This document shows, one piece after another, positions 14,380-22,318 of a DNA stretch of 28,511 nt. The position numbers and the translations under genes are program-made. This stretch comes from CAYLHB01 sp041908795. GTDB taxonomy: Bacteria > Patescibacteriota > Minisyncoccia > Phycocordibacterales > UBA12088. Each line of letters begins with the position of its first letter. The first letter of the stretch is position 1. The DNA lies in assembly GCA_041908795.1 (NCBI GenBank), contig JAYRER010000017.1, positions 1 through 28,511 on the forward strand, read 5' to 3'. Under the pieces are notes generated by a model, which saw nothing but the letters and a program-made list of their open reading frames with translations, had not been told where the DNA came from and made no database searches.

Positions 14380-16314
14380 ATGGATCACAACGAATTGCGT
14401 CAAAAGTACCTCGATTTCTTCGCGGAGCGCGGGCATGCGGTCGTGCCGTCTGCGCCGCTGGTTCCCGAGAACGACGCCACGACGCTCTTTACGGGCAGTG
14501 GCATGCAGCCCTTAGTCCCATACCTTTTAGGCGCACCACACCCAAAGGGTACGCGTATTGTCGATAGCCAGAAGTGTTTCCGCTCGATGGATATAGAAGA
14601 GGTTGGTGACAACCGGCACACGACTTTTTTTGAGATGCTCGGGAACTGGTCCTTGGGAGACTACTTCAAAGACGAGCAGTTGCTGTGGGTGTTTTCATTT
14701 CTGACTGATGTCGTTTGCCTCGACCCGCAAAAATTATTTGTGACTGTGTTTGCAGGTGATGAGTCACTGAACATACCTCAGGATGATGAGTCTGTGGCGC
14801 TTTGGAAAAACCTCTTTCGTGAAAAAAATATTGATGCGCAAGCTGTCATGCTCGGCAGCGAGGAGGATGGCTACAAAAAGGGAATACAGGGTGGTCGCAT
14901 TTTTTACTACGACGCAAAGAAGAACTGGTGGAGTCGCTCAGGAGTACCGAGCGCAATGCCCGCAGGCGAACCGGGTGGTCCTGACAGTGAAATATTTTAC
15001 GACTTCGGTACCGAACATGATCCGAAGTGGGGAGAACACTGCCACCCAAACTGCGACTGCGGACGATTCCTCGAGATAGGAAACAGTGTTTTTATGCAGT
15101 ATGTAAAAAACGAAGACGGTTCGTTTTCGAAGCTCCCAAAACAAAATGTTGACTTCGGCGGCGGGCTTGAGCGCATGTTGATGGCGGCAACGAACACCCC
15201 TGATGTGGTCGCAGTCAATCACGCACCCATCATTGCGTTCATGGAGGAAACAACAGGGAAGCGGTATGGCGATGAGGCGGCAGAAACACGTGCATTCCGA
15301 ATCGTTGCCGACCACATGAAAGCAGCGGTGTTCTTGATAAGCGATGGTGTGTATCCTGCGAACACCGACCAAGGGTACTTTGTGCGGCGACTTCTCCGTC
15401 GTGCGATACGCTATGCCGACCAGCTCGGTATGACGACAGAGGGCATTTCCGGTGTGGTAGAGCCGATTGTTCGGATGTATGAGATGCAGTACCCACGACT
15501 CCGAGATAAGATAGAGGACGTAAAAAACAAGGTAGACGAGGAGGAGCGGAAGTTTCGAACGACTTTGCGTAATGGTCTCAAACACATGAGTAAGGTGGCT
15601 GAACAGCTTTATGAAATGAACGCAAAAGGCGAAAGGGGGTATGTCTTCAGTGGAAGACAGTTCTTCGATCTATATCAAACCTACGGATTTCCTTTTGAAC
15701 TTTCCACAGAAGAGCTTTCGAAGTACCCATTTATCGGATTCCAGGATGTGATTGATGACATTATCCCTTACAAACAAGAGTTCGATAAACTCATGATGGA
15801 GCATCGTGAAAAATCACGTGCCGGGGCAGAGCAAAAGTTTAAGGGTGGACTTGCTGATGCGGGCGAAGTGACGACACAGCTCCATACGTGCACACACCTC
15901 ATGCTTGCCGGGCTCAAAAAATACCTCGGACCGGATGTACACCAGGCAGGCTCAAACATTACCGCCGAGCGCACCCGCTTCGACTTCACGTACCCCGACA
16001 AAGTCCCGCGCGACATACTCGACAAGGTCGAGGCGTACGTCAACGAAGCGATAGGGAAGCATTGTCCGATGACGAAGATACTCATGAAAAAGGAAGATGC
16101 AAAGGCGGCGGGTGTCGAGGGGAGCTTCTGGGAAAAGTATCCGGACGAGGTCAACGTCTACGCGGTCACGTGTGATGACGGTACCACCTACAGCACTGAA
16201 CTTTGCGGCGGTCCCCATGTCGAAAACACGTCAGACATCAAAGGCGTCTTCAAAATCATCAAGGAAGAAGCCTCAAGCGCCGGTGTTCGACGCGTAAAAG
16301 CGATACTTGTCTGA
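14380..16314 (+). CDS. alaS: Alanyl-tRNA synthetase, short form without C-Ala domain, 644 aa
   Basis: Charges tRNA-Ala with alanine. The class II catalytic core is complete: an N-terminal motif with FTGSGMQPLVPYLLG, motif 2 FRSMDIEEVGDNRHTTFFEMLGNW (about 67-90, with a run of conserved residues) and motif 3 GGGLERMLMA (260-269). The editing domain is present with its zinc ligands HTCTH (502-506) and CGGPH (609-613); the second has Pro where CGGTH is usual. The protein stops right after the editing domain (VRRVKAILV). The coiled coil and C-Ala domain, which bring bacterial AlaRS to about 870 aa, are missing. A Cys/His-rich insertion (GEHCHPNCDCGRF, 218-230) may be an additional metal site. Consistent with genome-reduced CPR bacteria. 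Confidence 0.95.
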   Translation: MDHNELRQKYLDFFAERGHAVVPSAPLVPENDATTLFTGSGMQPLVPYLLGAPHPKGTRIVDSQKCFRSMDIEEVGDNRHTTFFEMLGNWSLGDYFKDEQLLWVFSFLTDVVCLDPQKLFVTVFAGDESLNIPQDDESVALWKNLFREKNIDAQAVMLGSEEDGYKKGIQGGRIFYYDAKKNWWSRSGVPSAMPAGEPGGPDSEIFYDFGTEHDPKWGEHCHPNCDCGRFLEIGNSVFMQYVKNEDGSFSKLPKQNVDFGGGLERMLMAATNTPDVVAVNHAPIIAFMEETTGKRYGDEAAETRAFRIVADHMKAAVFLISDGVYPANTDQGYFVRRLLRRAIRYADQLGMTTEGISGVVEPIVRMYEMQYPRLRDKIEDVKNKVDEEERKFRTTLRNGLKHMSKVAEQLYEMNAKGERGYVFSGRQFFDLYQTYGFPFELSTEELSKYPFIGFQDVIDDIIPYKQEFDKLMMEHREKSRAGAEQKFKGGLADAGEVTTQLHTCTHLMLAGLKKYLGPDVHQAGSNITAERTRFDFTYPDKVPRDILDKVEAYVNEAIGKHCPMTKILMKKEDAKAAGVEGSFWEKYPDEVNVYAVTCDDGTTYSTELCGGPHVENTSDIKGVFKIIKEEASSAGVRRVKAILV

Positions 16315-16402
16315 AATGAATGAGGTGCTTGCTCCATTCTAAAGCTCTTATAGCTATCCCCGTTACGTTTGTTAAAAACGATTCTGTGAAGAGCCAATGC
16401 GC

Positions 16403-16408
16403 TATACT
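16403..16408 (+). promoter_or_regulatory. -10 element TATACT, leaderless type
   Basis: TATACT ends exactly 6 nt before ATG 16415. This makes 16415 the start in preference to the in-frame ATG 16397, which lies upstream of the -10. The -35 is weak. Confidence 0.55.
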
Positions 16409-16414
16409 GTCGGT

Positions 16415-17605
16415 ATGAAACATCCCACAAAGCAACAGCCTTTTGCGATTGTGGAACTATCGAGCGGAAGTGTGGGGGTGGGCTGTGGTATCACGAATGA
16501 GACAGGCGCTTCACTGGTATGGACCACCCGACTTCCATTCAAAGGTCAAGCAACACGTGAGTATGCCCGCCTGGAGCATGCTGCAGTTTCCGCGGTACTT
16601 GAGGGGTGCATGGCCCTTGCGGGTGAAGGAATGAAAGCGCTAGCAAAATACGGGGCCGCCTTCACACACGCACCTCTTGTGTTTGTGTACGGATCACCCT
16701 GGTCCATAGGACATGTAGCTGAAACAAGCAGAGCGACGAATGCGTTCAGTGTGGTCACCGAAAAGGAAGTACGCGACCTTATTGCAAAGGAGCGCACAGC
16801 TTTTAATACAAGTGAAACCGTTCGGGCACATGAGGAGCGCACCGGCCCTGCCATACCTCTTGATACGGAAGTGGTGCGCATACGTGCCCAGGGGTATCCG
16901 ATAGATACGCTTGTTGGCACCTCTACCCAGACATTTACACTCACAATGTTTGAAAGTGCAATTCCGAAAAGTCTCCGTGACCGCTGTGACGAAGTTGCGA
17001 GGAAAACCTTTACAGGTATCCACACCAATCACACTTCTGCCACGCATCTCTTTGCGCTGGCACACCATGTACTGCACCCGAACACCGCACGATGTCTACT
17101 GATTGAGGTGGAAAGTGAAATTACTGTTGTGTCGTATGTGTCCGAGGGCTCACTCACAAGTACATCTTGGTTCATACTCGGTTCGCGCGGTCTTGCAGAT
17201 GAAGTTGCCCCCTCGGCACATTCACAAGAGGAGATACGAAGTGCGATCGAACTTTCCTTCCAGTCTCACCAAGGGGCACCTGCGCAGGAAACTTCCACTA
17301 TATATCACGCATGGACGCATGCACTTGAGGAGACGCTCACGGAAGTACTCCGTGGTGTTGCGGTACCGACACGAGCGTACCTTTTAGTAGACGAGGGCCT
17401 TACTGATGCATTTCTTCGCCTCGCCACTGAATCTCTACGTTCCATTACAAAGCGCGCAGTGCATGTGGAAACCCTAGCGAATTTCATTCCCCATGAACTA
17501 AACGAGAACGGAGAAAAGAAAGCACAAACAGAGACAATGCAAGACAGTGGACTGCTAACACTCGCCACAGGACTGTCAGAGCATCTGAAACAGAAGCACG
17601 TGTGA
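16415..17605 (+). CDS. Divergent FtsA/PilM-like actin-fold protein, 396 aa
   Basis: Not recognisable by strong identity, but the layout is that of FtsA/PilM. An N-terminal phosphate-loop strand (FAIVELSSGSVGVGCGI) is followed by a segment like the inserted SHS2/1C domain (FSVVTEKEVRDLIAKE). A second phosphate-type strand (LLIEVESEITVVSYVSEG) comes next, with FILGSRGLADEV where FtsA/PilM have the f..GG..(L/I)T pattern. The adenosine-type strand is YLLVDEGLTDAFLRLA. Key acidic residues of the classical DxG motif are replaced, so nucleotide hydrolysis is uncertain. There is no TM segment. It lies 61 nt upstream of a baseplate-J-like membrane protein. In PilM systems the actin-like protein binds the cytoplasmic tail of a membrane partner, so a similar interaction is possible here. 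A non-ATPase relative is the main alternative. Confidence 0.5.
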   Translation: MKHPTKQQPFAIVELSSGSVGVGCGITNETGASLVWTTRLPFKGQATREYARLEHAAVSAVLEGCMALAGEGMKALAKYGAAFTHAPLVFVYGSPWSIGHVAETSRATNAFSVVTEKEVRDLIAKERTAFNTSETVRAHEERTGPAIPLDTEVVRIRAQGYPIDTLVGTSTQTFTLTMFESAIPKSLRDRCDEVARKTFTGIHTNHTSATHLFALAHHVLHPNTARCLLIEVESEITVVSYVSEGSLTSTSWFILGSRGLADEVAPSAHSQEEIRSAIELSFQSHQGAPAQETSTIYHAWTHALEETLTEVLRGVAVPTRAYLLVDEGLTDAFLRLATESLRSITKRAVHVETLANFIPHELNENGEKKAQTETMQDSGLLTLATGLSEHLKQKHV

Positions 17606-17624
17606 CTTATCCACCCAATATTTC

Positions 17625-17645
17625 AAACCCCTACAACAAGGGTTT
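17625..17645 (+). terminator. Short terminator-like hairpin
   Basis: AAACCC (17625-17630) pairs with GGGTTT (17640-17645) around 9 nt and runs into TTGCTT. It lies 20 nt after the FtsA/PilM-like stop and just upstream of the next -10, so it may separate the two transcripts. Confidence 0.4.
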
Positions 17646-17654
17646 TGCTTCTGG

Positions 17655-17660
17655 TATAAT
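17655..17660 (+). promoter_or_regulatory. Extended -10 TATAAT, leaderless type
   Basis: TGG-TATAAT is a consensus extended -10 that ends exactly 6 nt before ATG 17667. An extended -10 can act without a good -35, and none is seen. Confidence 0.65.
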
Positions 17661-17666
17661 CGAATC

Positions 17667-19046
17667 ATGCAGTATAGGAGCAAGAAGCCCCTTCAAGATG
17701 TTGTTACAAAACCTGGTAGAGTGCCACCGAGGACGGAACGTCCGTCGATAGACGCGCCCACCATACCTCCTCGTCCGCGCGTCCAAACGCTTCCACGTGT
17801 CGAGCAAACACAAACAATTGAGCAATACGACGCTCGAGAGGAGAAAGAGCCTACACGTTGGGGTATAATTGCACTAACGGTAGCTATTGTTATTGTCTCT
17901 TCGGCGGTTGGTTTATCGTTCATTTTTACCGGTGCGACCGTTACGATAACGCCTCGCACTGAAGCGTCCACTATCGACACCGCACTTATCGCCTCACTTG
18001 AACCACAGGGAGGAGAGCTTGGTTTTTCGTGGGCATCACAAGAACGTACCGAAACACGTACGTTGAAAGCTGAAAGTGAGTCTCAATTTGAGGAACGAGC
18101 GAGTGGAGAAATTACCATTTATAACTCGTTTTCGTCACAACCTCTCCGTCTTATTAAGAATACAAGGTTTGAATCTCCCGACGGGAAAATTTTTAAGATT
18201 CGCGATTCGGTGGTGGTGCCAGGAATGACGAAACAAGGTGAAACATCCACGCCCGGTGAGTTACGGGTGACAGTATACGCAGACCAAACAGGAGATACGT
18301 ATAACATTGAGGCTGGTTCCTTTACGATACCGGGTTTTGAGGGGCGTCCACAGTATGCACTTGTTACCGCGAAGTCCAGTACCCCTTTTACTGGGGGCTT
18401 TAAAGGCCTTCGTAAGACGGTGGACCAAGAAAAACTGGATGAGGCACTACAGGAAATGCAACGTACGATTATGGATACTTTACGCACGACACTTGAGCAG
18501 GATGTCACGAACAATCCTGAGGTGTACCTCGTGAAAGATTCAATTCGCTTCACATTTGAACAGTTACCAAGTGATGAGACTGGGAAGGATGAGGTGGTGG
18601 TTTCGCTCAAGGGTGTTGCGTATGGTGTGAACATTCATCGCAACGCACTTGCAAAGCACCTTGCATCACAGGTAGTTCCCGGCTACGACGGTAGCGACGT
18701 CATACTTGAGAATGAGGATACTTTTTCCCTACAAACCGCAGATTTGGAAAATTCGACCGCAAGTGGATCCGAACAAATTGAAGAAAATGCCACCAGCTCT
18801 CTGCCGACGACAATTTCTCTTACCATACGTGGTAAAATTTCGCTTTTATGGACTTTTGAGGAAGCCAGTCTACGTGATGACCTTGCGGGAAAAGATACCT
18901 CAATCATGGATATGCCCCCAGATCAGACTGTGATGGGAAAATATCCGGGGATCAAGAGTGCGCATGCTGTTGTGAGGCCTTTTTGGAAAGGAAGCTTCCC
19001 CAGCGACCCCGCCGACATTAAGATTATTACATTGCTTGACTCGTAG
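17667..19046 (+). CDS. Membrane-anchored baseplate-J/gp47-like protein, 459 aa
   Basis: Residues 1-64 are a Pro/Arg/Thr-rich cytoplasmic tail (PPRTERPSIDAPTIPPRPRV). One TM helix follows at about 66-88 (GIIALTVAIVIVSSAVGLSFIF), then an extracytoplasmic beta-rich region. The stretch ASGEITIYNSFSSQPLRLI, then RFESPDGKIFKIRDSVVVPG (about 145-186), and later TYNIEAGSFTIPGFEG (about 211-226) have the repeating pattern of baseplate-J/gp47-like domains. I recall this pattern in CPR membrane proteins, but I could not check it. The C-terminal 200 residues include a helical insert and a final domain (SAHAVVRPFWKGSFP). It could be a cell-envelope appendage or assembly protein. The gene before it encodes an actin-fold protein that might bind the cytoplasmic tail. 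Confidence 0.6.
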   Translation: MQYRSKKPLQDVVTKPGRVPPRTERPSIDAPTIPPRPRVQTLPRVEQTQTIEQYDAREEKEPTRWGIIALTVAIVIVSSAVGLSFIFTGATVTITPRTEASTIDTALIASLEPQGGELGFSWASQERTETRTLKAESESQFEERASGEITIYNSFSSQPLRLIKNTRFESPDGKIFKIRDSVVVPGMTKQGETSTPGELRVTVYADQTGDTYNIEAGSFTIPGFEGRPQYALVTAKSSTPFTGGFKGLRKTVDQEKLDEALQEMQRTIMDTLRTTLEQDVTNNPEVYLVKDSIRFTFEQLPSDETGKDEVVVSLKGVAYGVNIHRNALAKHLASQVVPGYDGSDVILENEDTFSLQTADLENSTASGSEQIEENATSSLPTTISLTIRGKISLLWTFEEASLRDDLAGKDTSIMDMPPDQTVMGKYPGIKSAHAVVRPFWKGSFPSDPADIKIITLLDS

Positions 19047-19064
19047 GATACTCACTGGTAAGAT
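19036..19064 (+). promoter_or_regulatory. Promoter of the infA ribosomal-protein operon
   Basis: TTGACT (19036-19041), a 17-nt spacer and TAAGAT (19059-19064). The -35 lies inside the last codons of the upstream gene. The predicted transcription start is about 19071, giving a leader of about 7 nt before infA ATG 19078. Confidence 0.65.
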
Positions 19065-19077
19065 GTGAACACGTTGC

Positions 19078-19293
19078 ATGCAAGATACCGGTAAGGAAAC
19101 CACGACAGGAATAGTCGAGGAAGCGTTGCCTGACGCGTTGTTTAGGGTTGCGCTTACCGAAGGGGGCGACGTGAAACTTGCATTCCTTTCAGGCAAGATG
19201 CGCCTGCATAGGATAAAGGTGCTTGTGGGTGATACGGTAAAACTTGAGCTTGACCCTTATGGGGGAAAAGCTCGTATTGTAAAAAGAATGTAA
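19078..19293 (+). CDS. infA: Translation initiation factor IF-1, 71 aa
   Basis: A single S1/OB-fold domain of family length. Diagnostic segments are GIVEEALPDALFRVAL, FLSGKMRLHRIKVLVGD and VKLELDPYGGKARIVKR, which align with the E. coli IF-1 pattern (LPN..FRV, ISGKMR....I.GD.V..E..PYD...GRI..R). It occupies the 30S A site with IF-2 and IF-3 during initiation. It is the first gene of the block infA-rpmJ-rpsM-rpsK-rpsD-rpoA-rplQ-rplM-rpsI. secY, adk and map, which commonly precede infA, are not upstream here. No SD; the leader is very short. Confidence 0.96.
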   Translation: MQDTGKETTTGIVEEALPDALFRVALTEGGDVKLAFLSGKMRLHRIKVLVGDTVKLELDPYGGKARIVKRM

Positions 19294-19300
19294 ATATGGT

Positions 19301-19417
19301 ATGAAGGTACGTTCGTCAATTAAAAAAAGAAGTCCTGATGATAAGATCGTGCGACGGCGAGGTAGATTGTATGTGATAAATAAGAAGAAGCCGCGCAACA
19401 AACAGAGGCAAGGGTAA
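19301..19417 (+). CDS. rpmJ: Ribosomal protein L36 (zinc-free form), 38 aa
   Basis: The 38-residue product begins MKVRSSIKKR and ends KKKPRNKQRQG, an L36 signature of exact family length, 7 nt after infA. In zinc-binding L36 the pattern is C-x2-C...C...H. Here those positions are Ser, Asp, Asn and Asn (RSPDDK and VINKKKPRNK), so this is a C-minus L36 without the zinc ribbon. It stabilises the 23S rRNA near the L11/L10 stalk base. No SD precedes the ATG. Confidence 0.95.
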   Translation: MKVRSSIKKRSPDDKIVRRRGRLYVINKKKPRNKQRQG

Positions 19418-19439
19418 TAATAGAATTTTTTTTGTACAT

Positions 19440-19823
19440 ATGCGAATTGCAGGTATTACACTTCCGGACAAGAAAAGGATTGAGATCGCACTCACCAGTG
19501 TCTATGGCATTGGGCGTCCGCTTGCACACACAATTCTTGACGAGGCGAAGGTGTCGTATGAGAGGCAGCCAAGTGATCTTTCTACTGACGAAGAGAACTC
19601 TATACGCCAGGTTCTTGAAAATAGGGGTATTCTGATTGAAGGAGAACTTCGCAGGGAAGTTGGGGCGCACATCAAACGACTTAGGGACATTGGAAGTTAC
19701 AGGGGGAGCAGGCATAGCAAGCGCTTGCCGGCGAGGGGACAGCGAACGAAGACCAATGCGCGTACTCTTAAGGGTGTTCGAAAGACTATGGGTTCGGGGC
19801 GGCGTAAGGTGGAGAAGAAGTAA
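19440..19823 (+). CDS. rpsM: Ribosomal protein S13, 127 aa
   Basis: S13 binds the 30S head and contacts the P-site tRNA and 50S. The start MRIAGITLPDKKRIEIALTS and the helix-two-turn-helix segment (IKRLRDIGSYRGSRHSKRLP) are typical, as is the basic RGQRTKTNARTLKG tail. Full length for the family. It follows rpmJ by 22 nt of A/T-rich sequence including a TAGAAT and a run of eight T. rpsK starts 9 nt after its stop. No SD is visible. Confidence 0.97.
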   Translation: MRIAGITLPDKKRIEIALTSVYGIGRPLAHTILDEAKVSYERQPSDLSTDEENSIRQVLENRGILIEGELRREVGAHIKRLRDIGSYRGSRHSKRLPARGQRTKTNARTLKGVRKTMGSGRRKVEKK

Positions 19824-19832
19824 ACAAGTACT

Positions 19833-20267
19833 ATGGGAAAGAAACGTATTGTAAAAAAGGCGGGTGGAACAGTGGACCAAGGGCTCCGCAGTCGTTCGCT
19901 TGCAAAGCTCTCCAAAAAGAAGATTGATAAGGGTACACTTAATATTCAGGCAACATACAATAACACCTTGGTTACACTCACCGACAAACGTGGTAATGCG
20001 GTGGTGTCTTCGTCCAGTGGCTCTCTTGGTTTTAAAGGGGCAAAGAAGAGCACTCCTTTTGCGGCAGCGAAGGTTGGTGAGCTGGTGGGAGAAAAAGCGA
20101 TTTTGGTGGGCATAAAAGATGTGGATGTGGTGATTCGCGGTGTTGGTTCGGGCCGTGAGTCGGCGATGCGTGCGTTTGCCGGCAAAGGTATTGCTATCAC
20201 CTCCATTCAAGACCGTACACCCGTACCGTTTAATGGCCCTCGCGCTCCGAAACCTCGTCGCGTGTAA
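19833..20267 (+). CDS. rpsK: Ribosomal protein S11, 144 aa
   Basis: S11 forms part of the 30S platform near the mRNA exit. The conserved blocks ATYNNTLVTLTDKRGNAV, SSGSLGFKGAKKSTPFAA and VDVVIRGVGSGRESAMRAF are present. So is the C-terminal ITSIQDRTPVPFNGPRAPKPRRV (NGPRAPKPRRV where NGCRPPKRRRV is usual). The N-terminal extension is Lys/Arg-rich and slightly longer than in E. coli. The gene is tightly packed between rpsM and rpsD. Confidence 0.97.
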   Translation: MGKKRIVKKAGGTVDQGLRSRSLAKLSKKKIDKGTLNIQATYNNTLVTLTDKRGNAVVSSSSGSLGFKGAKKSTPFAAAKVGELVGEKAILVGIKDVDVVIRGVGSGRESAMRAFAGKGIAITSIQDRTPVPFNGPRAPKPRRV

Positions 20268-20279
20268 TCGAAATAACAT

Positions 20280-20900
20280 ATGCTACTCGGACCTCGCTAC
20301 AAAATATGTCGTCGCCTCGGTGCTGGTGTATTTGATAAGTGTCAAACACAGGCATACGTGCTTTCTGAGGCAAGGCATGGTAAGGCGTCAAAAGGCAAAC
20401 GATCGAAAGCACTTTCTGATTTTGGCCGTCAGTTGGTGGAAAAACAGAAAGTACGCTTTGCGTACGGAATCACGGAACGACAGCTGAGCCGCTATGTGGC
20501 ACAAGCTTCACAGGCAAGCGCAAGCGAGACTGATCCAGCCACACGACTCGTGCAGTACTTGGAAACAAGATTGGATAATGTTGTGTATCGATCAGGACTT
20601 GCACCAACACGCAGGGCGGCACGCCAAATGGTCGCACACGGCCATATTGTGGTAAATGGGCACCGCACCACAAGCCCAAGTTACGCACTTACGCCAAAGG
20701 ATACGTTTTCGGTGCGCGAGGGCACACGCACGTCACCTCTGATTGAGGGTAGGAAAGAAGACTTGGGTAGAGTAACAACTCCATCATGGCTTAGTTTCAA
20801 TGCGAACACACTTACCGGTAAGGTGACGACCCTTCCTTCACGCGACCTTACCGACGCCCCTGGTGATGTGGGTGTGGTGCTTGAATTCTACAGTCGCTAG
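20280..20900 (+). CDS. rpsD: Ribosomal protein S4, 206 aa
   Basis: S4 is a primary 16S rRNA binder that nucleates 30S assembly and can act as a translational repressor of the alpha operon. The N-terminal GPRYKICRRLG region is present. The LSDFGRQLVEKQKVRFAYGI helix pair and the S4 RNA-binding domain (RLDNVVYRSGLAPTRRAARQ, VAHGHIVVNGHR) are also clear. The zinc-type cysteines of some S4 proteins are only partly kept (C9 and C21 by position). It starts 12 nt after rpsK with no SD, and is followed by a 43-nt T-rich gap before rpoA. Confidence 0.97.
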   Translation: MLLGPRYKICRRLGAGVFDKCQTQAYVLSEARHGKASKGKRSKALSDFGRQLVEKQKVRFAYGITERQLSRYVAQASQASASETDPATRLVQYLETRLDNVVYRSGLAPTRRAARQMVAHGHIVVNGHRTTSPSYALTPKDTFSVREGTRTSPLIEGRKEDLGRVTTPSWLSFNANTLTGKVTTLPSRDLTDAPGDVGVVLEFYSR

Positions 20901-20943
20901 TTTCCTTTTGCTTAACCGTTTTTATTAGACTTTTTATTGCACC

Positions 20944-21918
20944 ATGGACCACAATGTAGCACTACCGAGCAAGCCGCGTATCGTAAAGGAGGAGAACGCC
21001 TCAGGTATTTTTGAGATAGACGGGTTGTTCCCCGGCTACGGGCATACCTTGGGCAACTCACTTCGTCGTGTCATCCTTTCGTCACTTTCAGGTGCCGCGA
21101 TAACGACGGTAAAAATTGACGGTGTTGCGCATGAATTTTCTACACTTGAAGGCATGCGCGAAGATGTTATTGCACTCCTCCTCAATGTCAAGCGCATTTG
21201 CTTGTCGATGACATCCGATGAACCACAAACGATTACGCTCGAGGCATCGGGTGCGCGCACCATTACTGGCAAGGATCTCGTGTGCCCTTCACAGGTAACT
21301 GTACTAAACCCTGAACTTTATTTAGCGGAGCTCACGGACAAACACGCGAGTCTCTCAATGGAACTCACAGTGGAAAGAGGCCTTGGCTACGTGCCACGTG
21401 AACTTCGTCATGATGATAAAATGGAAGTGGGGGCCATAGCGCTTGATGCGACCTTCACACCGATTCGTCGGGTCAACTATGAGGTGGAAAATATGCGCGT
21501 GGGCGATCGCACCGATTTCAATCGTTTGCGCCTATTCATAGAAACTGATGGTACTGTTTCAGCACGAGTTGCACTTGAAAAGTCAATCGAGATAATGATA
21601 CATCAGCTAAAAGCGATTATTGGTTTTAAGGAGGAGTTGCATGAACAAGAGGAAGATGTGCAACCAAAAGTGCTTGAGAGAACGAGTGCACCGGAGCGAA
21701 AACAAGAGGTCTCTGACAGCGAGTCACTGAAGACGCGCGTGGAGTCACTTTCTCTATCAGCGCGAACGATAAGCGCGCTTACGAATGCAAACATTCGAAC
21801 TGTGGGTGGGCTTGCGCGCAAGAAGGAAGAGGATATTTTAGCTATCGAAGGTCTTGGCATAAAGGGACTCCAGGAAATCAAGCGCGCGCTTTCTGATTTC
21901 GGAATTACCCTACGCTAG
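20944..21918 (+). CDS. rpoA: RNA polymerase alpha subunit, 324 aa
   Basis: The alpha N-terminal domain (about 1-235) carries the dimerisation signatures FEIDGLFPGYGHTLGNSLRR, TLEGMREDVIALLLN and GLGYVPRELRHDDKMEVGAI. The C-terminal domain (about 255-324) carries the helix-hairpin-helix fold LSLSARTISALTNANIRTVGGLARK and LAIEGLGIKGLQEIKRAL, which binds UP elements and activators. The linker is acidic (EELHEQEEDVQPK). Length is normal. A TATTAG/TTTATT-rich stretch precedes it, but I cannot call a separate promoter with confidence. Confidence 0.97.
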   Translation: MDHNVALPSKPRIVKEENASGIFEIDGLFPGYGHTLGNSLRRVILSSLSGAAITTVKIDGVAHEFSTLEGMREDVIALLLNVKRICLSMTSDEPQTITLEASGARTITGKDLVCPSQVTVLNPELYLAELTDKHASLSMELTVERGLGYVPRELRHDDKMEVGAIALDATFTPIRRVNYEVENMRVGDRTDFNRLRLFIETDGTVSARVALEKSIEIMIHQLKAIIGFKEELHEQEEDVQPKVLERTSAPERKQEVSDSESLKTRVESLSLSARTISALTNANIRTVGGLARKKEEDILAIEGLGIKGLQEIKRALSDFGITLR

Positions 21919-21920
21919 GG

Positions 21921-21948
21921 TTGTGCGAGTTTGAAAAGTGCGTATACT
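21921..21948 (+). promoter_or_regulatory. Internal promoter upstream of rplQ
   Basis: TTGTGC (21921-21926), a 16-nt spacer and TATACT (21943-21948), starting 3 nt after the rpoA stop. The -10 ends 9 nt before ATG 21958, so rplQ-rplM-rpsI may also be expressed from here with a near-leaderless mRNA. Confidence 0.55.
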
Positions 21949-21957
21949 TCATCCACC

Positions 21958-22311
21958 ATGCGACATCATGACAGTGAGAGGAAATTCGGAAGAAAAGAAG
22001 ACGAGCGTCGCGCTTTTTTGCGTTCTCTTGCTCGAAACCTCATTCTAAAAGAAACAATTATCACCACTGAAGCGCGAGCAAAGTCACTTAGACCATTCGT
22101 AGAACGGCTCGTGACCAAAAGCAAAGTGGACACTGTTGCCAATCGTCGTTTAATACTGGCACGCCTTGGTAACAACAAGGAAGCCATGTCGAAGCTTTTC
22201 GCTACCCTTGGACCACGGTATAAGGAACGTCGTGGTGGCTATATCCGTATTGTACGCATTGAACATCGTGCCGGGGATGCAGCGGTGCGCACGCATATAG
22301 GTTTTGTATAA
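21958..22311 (+). CDS. rplQ: Ribosomal protein L17, 117 aa
   Basis: L17 lies near the peptide exit tunnel of the 50S subunit. Typical features are RKFGRKEDERRAFLRSLARNLILKE, the ITTEARAKSLRPFVERLVT block and the closing GDAAVRTHIGFV. An in-frame start at 21931 would add nine residues but overlaps the proposed promoter, so ATG 21958, which yields the standard MRHH.. start, is preferred. The rplM start lies 7 nt after its stop. Confidence 0.96.
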   Translation: MRHHDSERKFGRKEDERRAFLRSLARNLILKETIITTEARAKSLRPFVERLVTKSKVDTVANRRLILARLGNNKEAMSKLFATLGPRYKERRGGYIRIVRIEHRAGDAAVRTHIGFV

Positions 22312-22318
22312 CACTATC

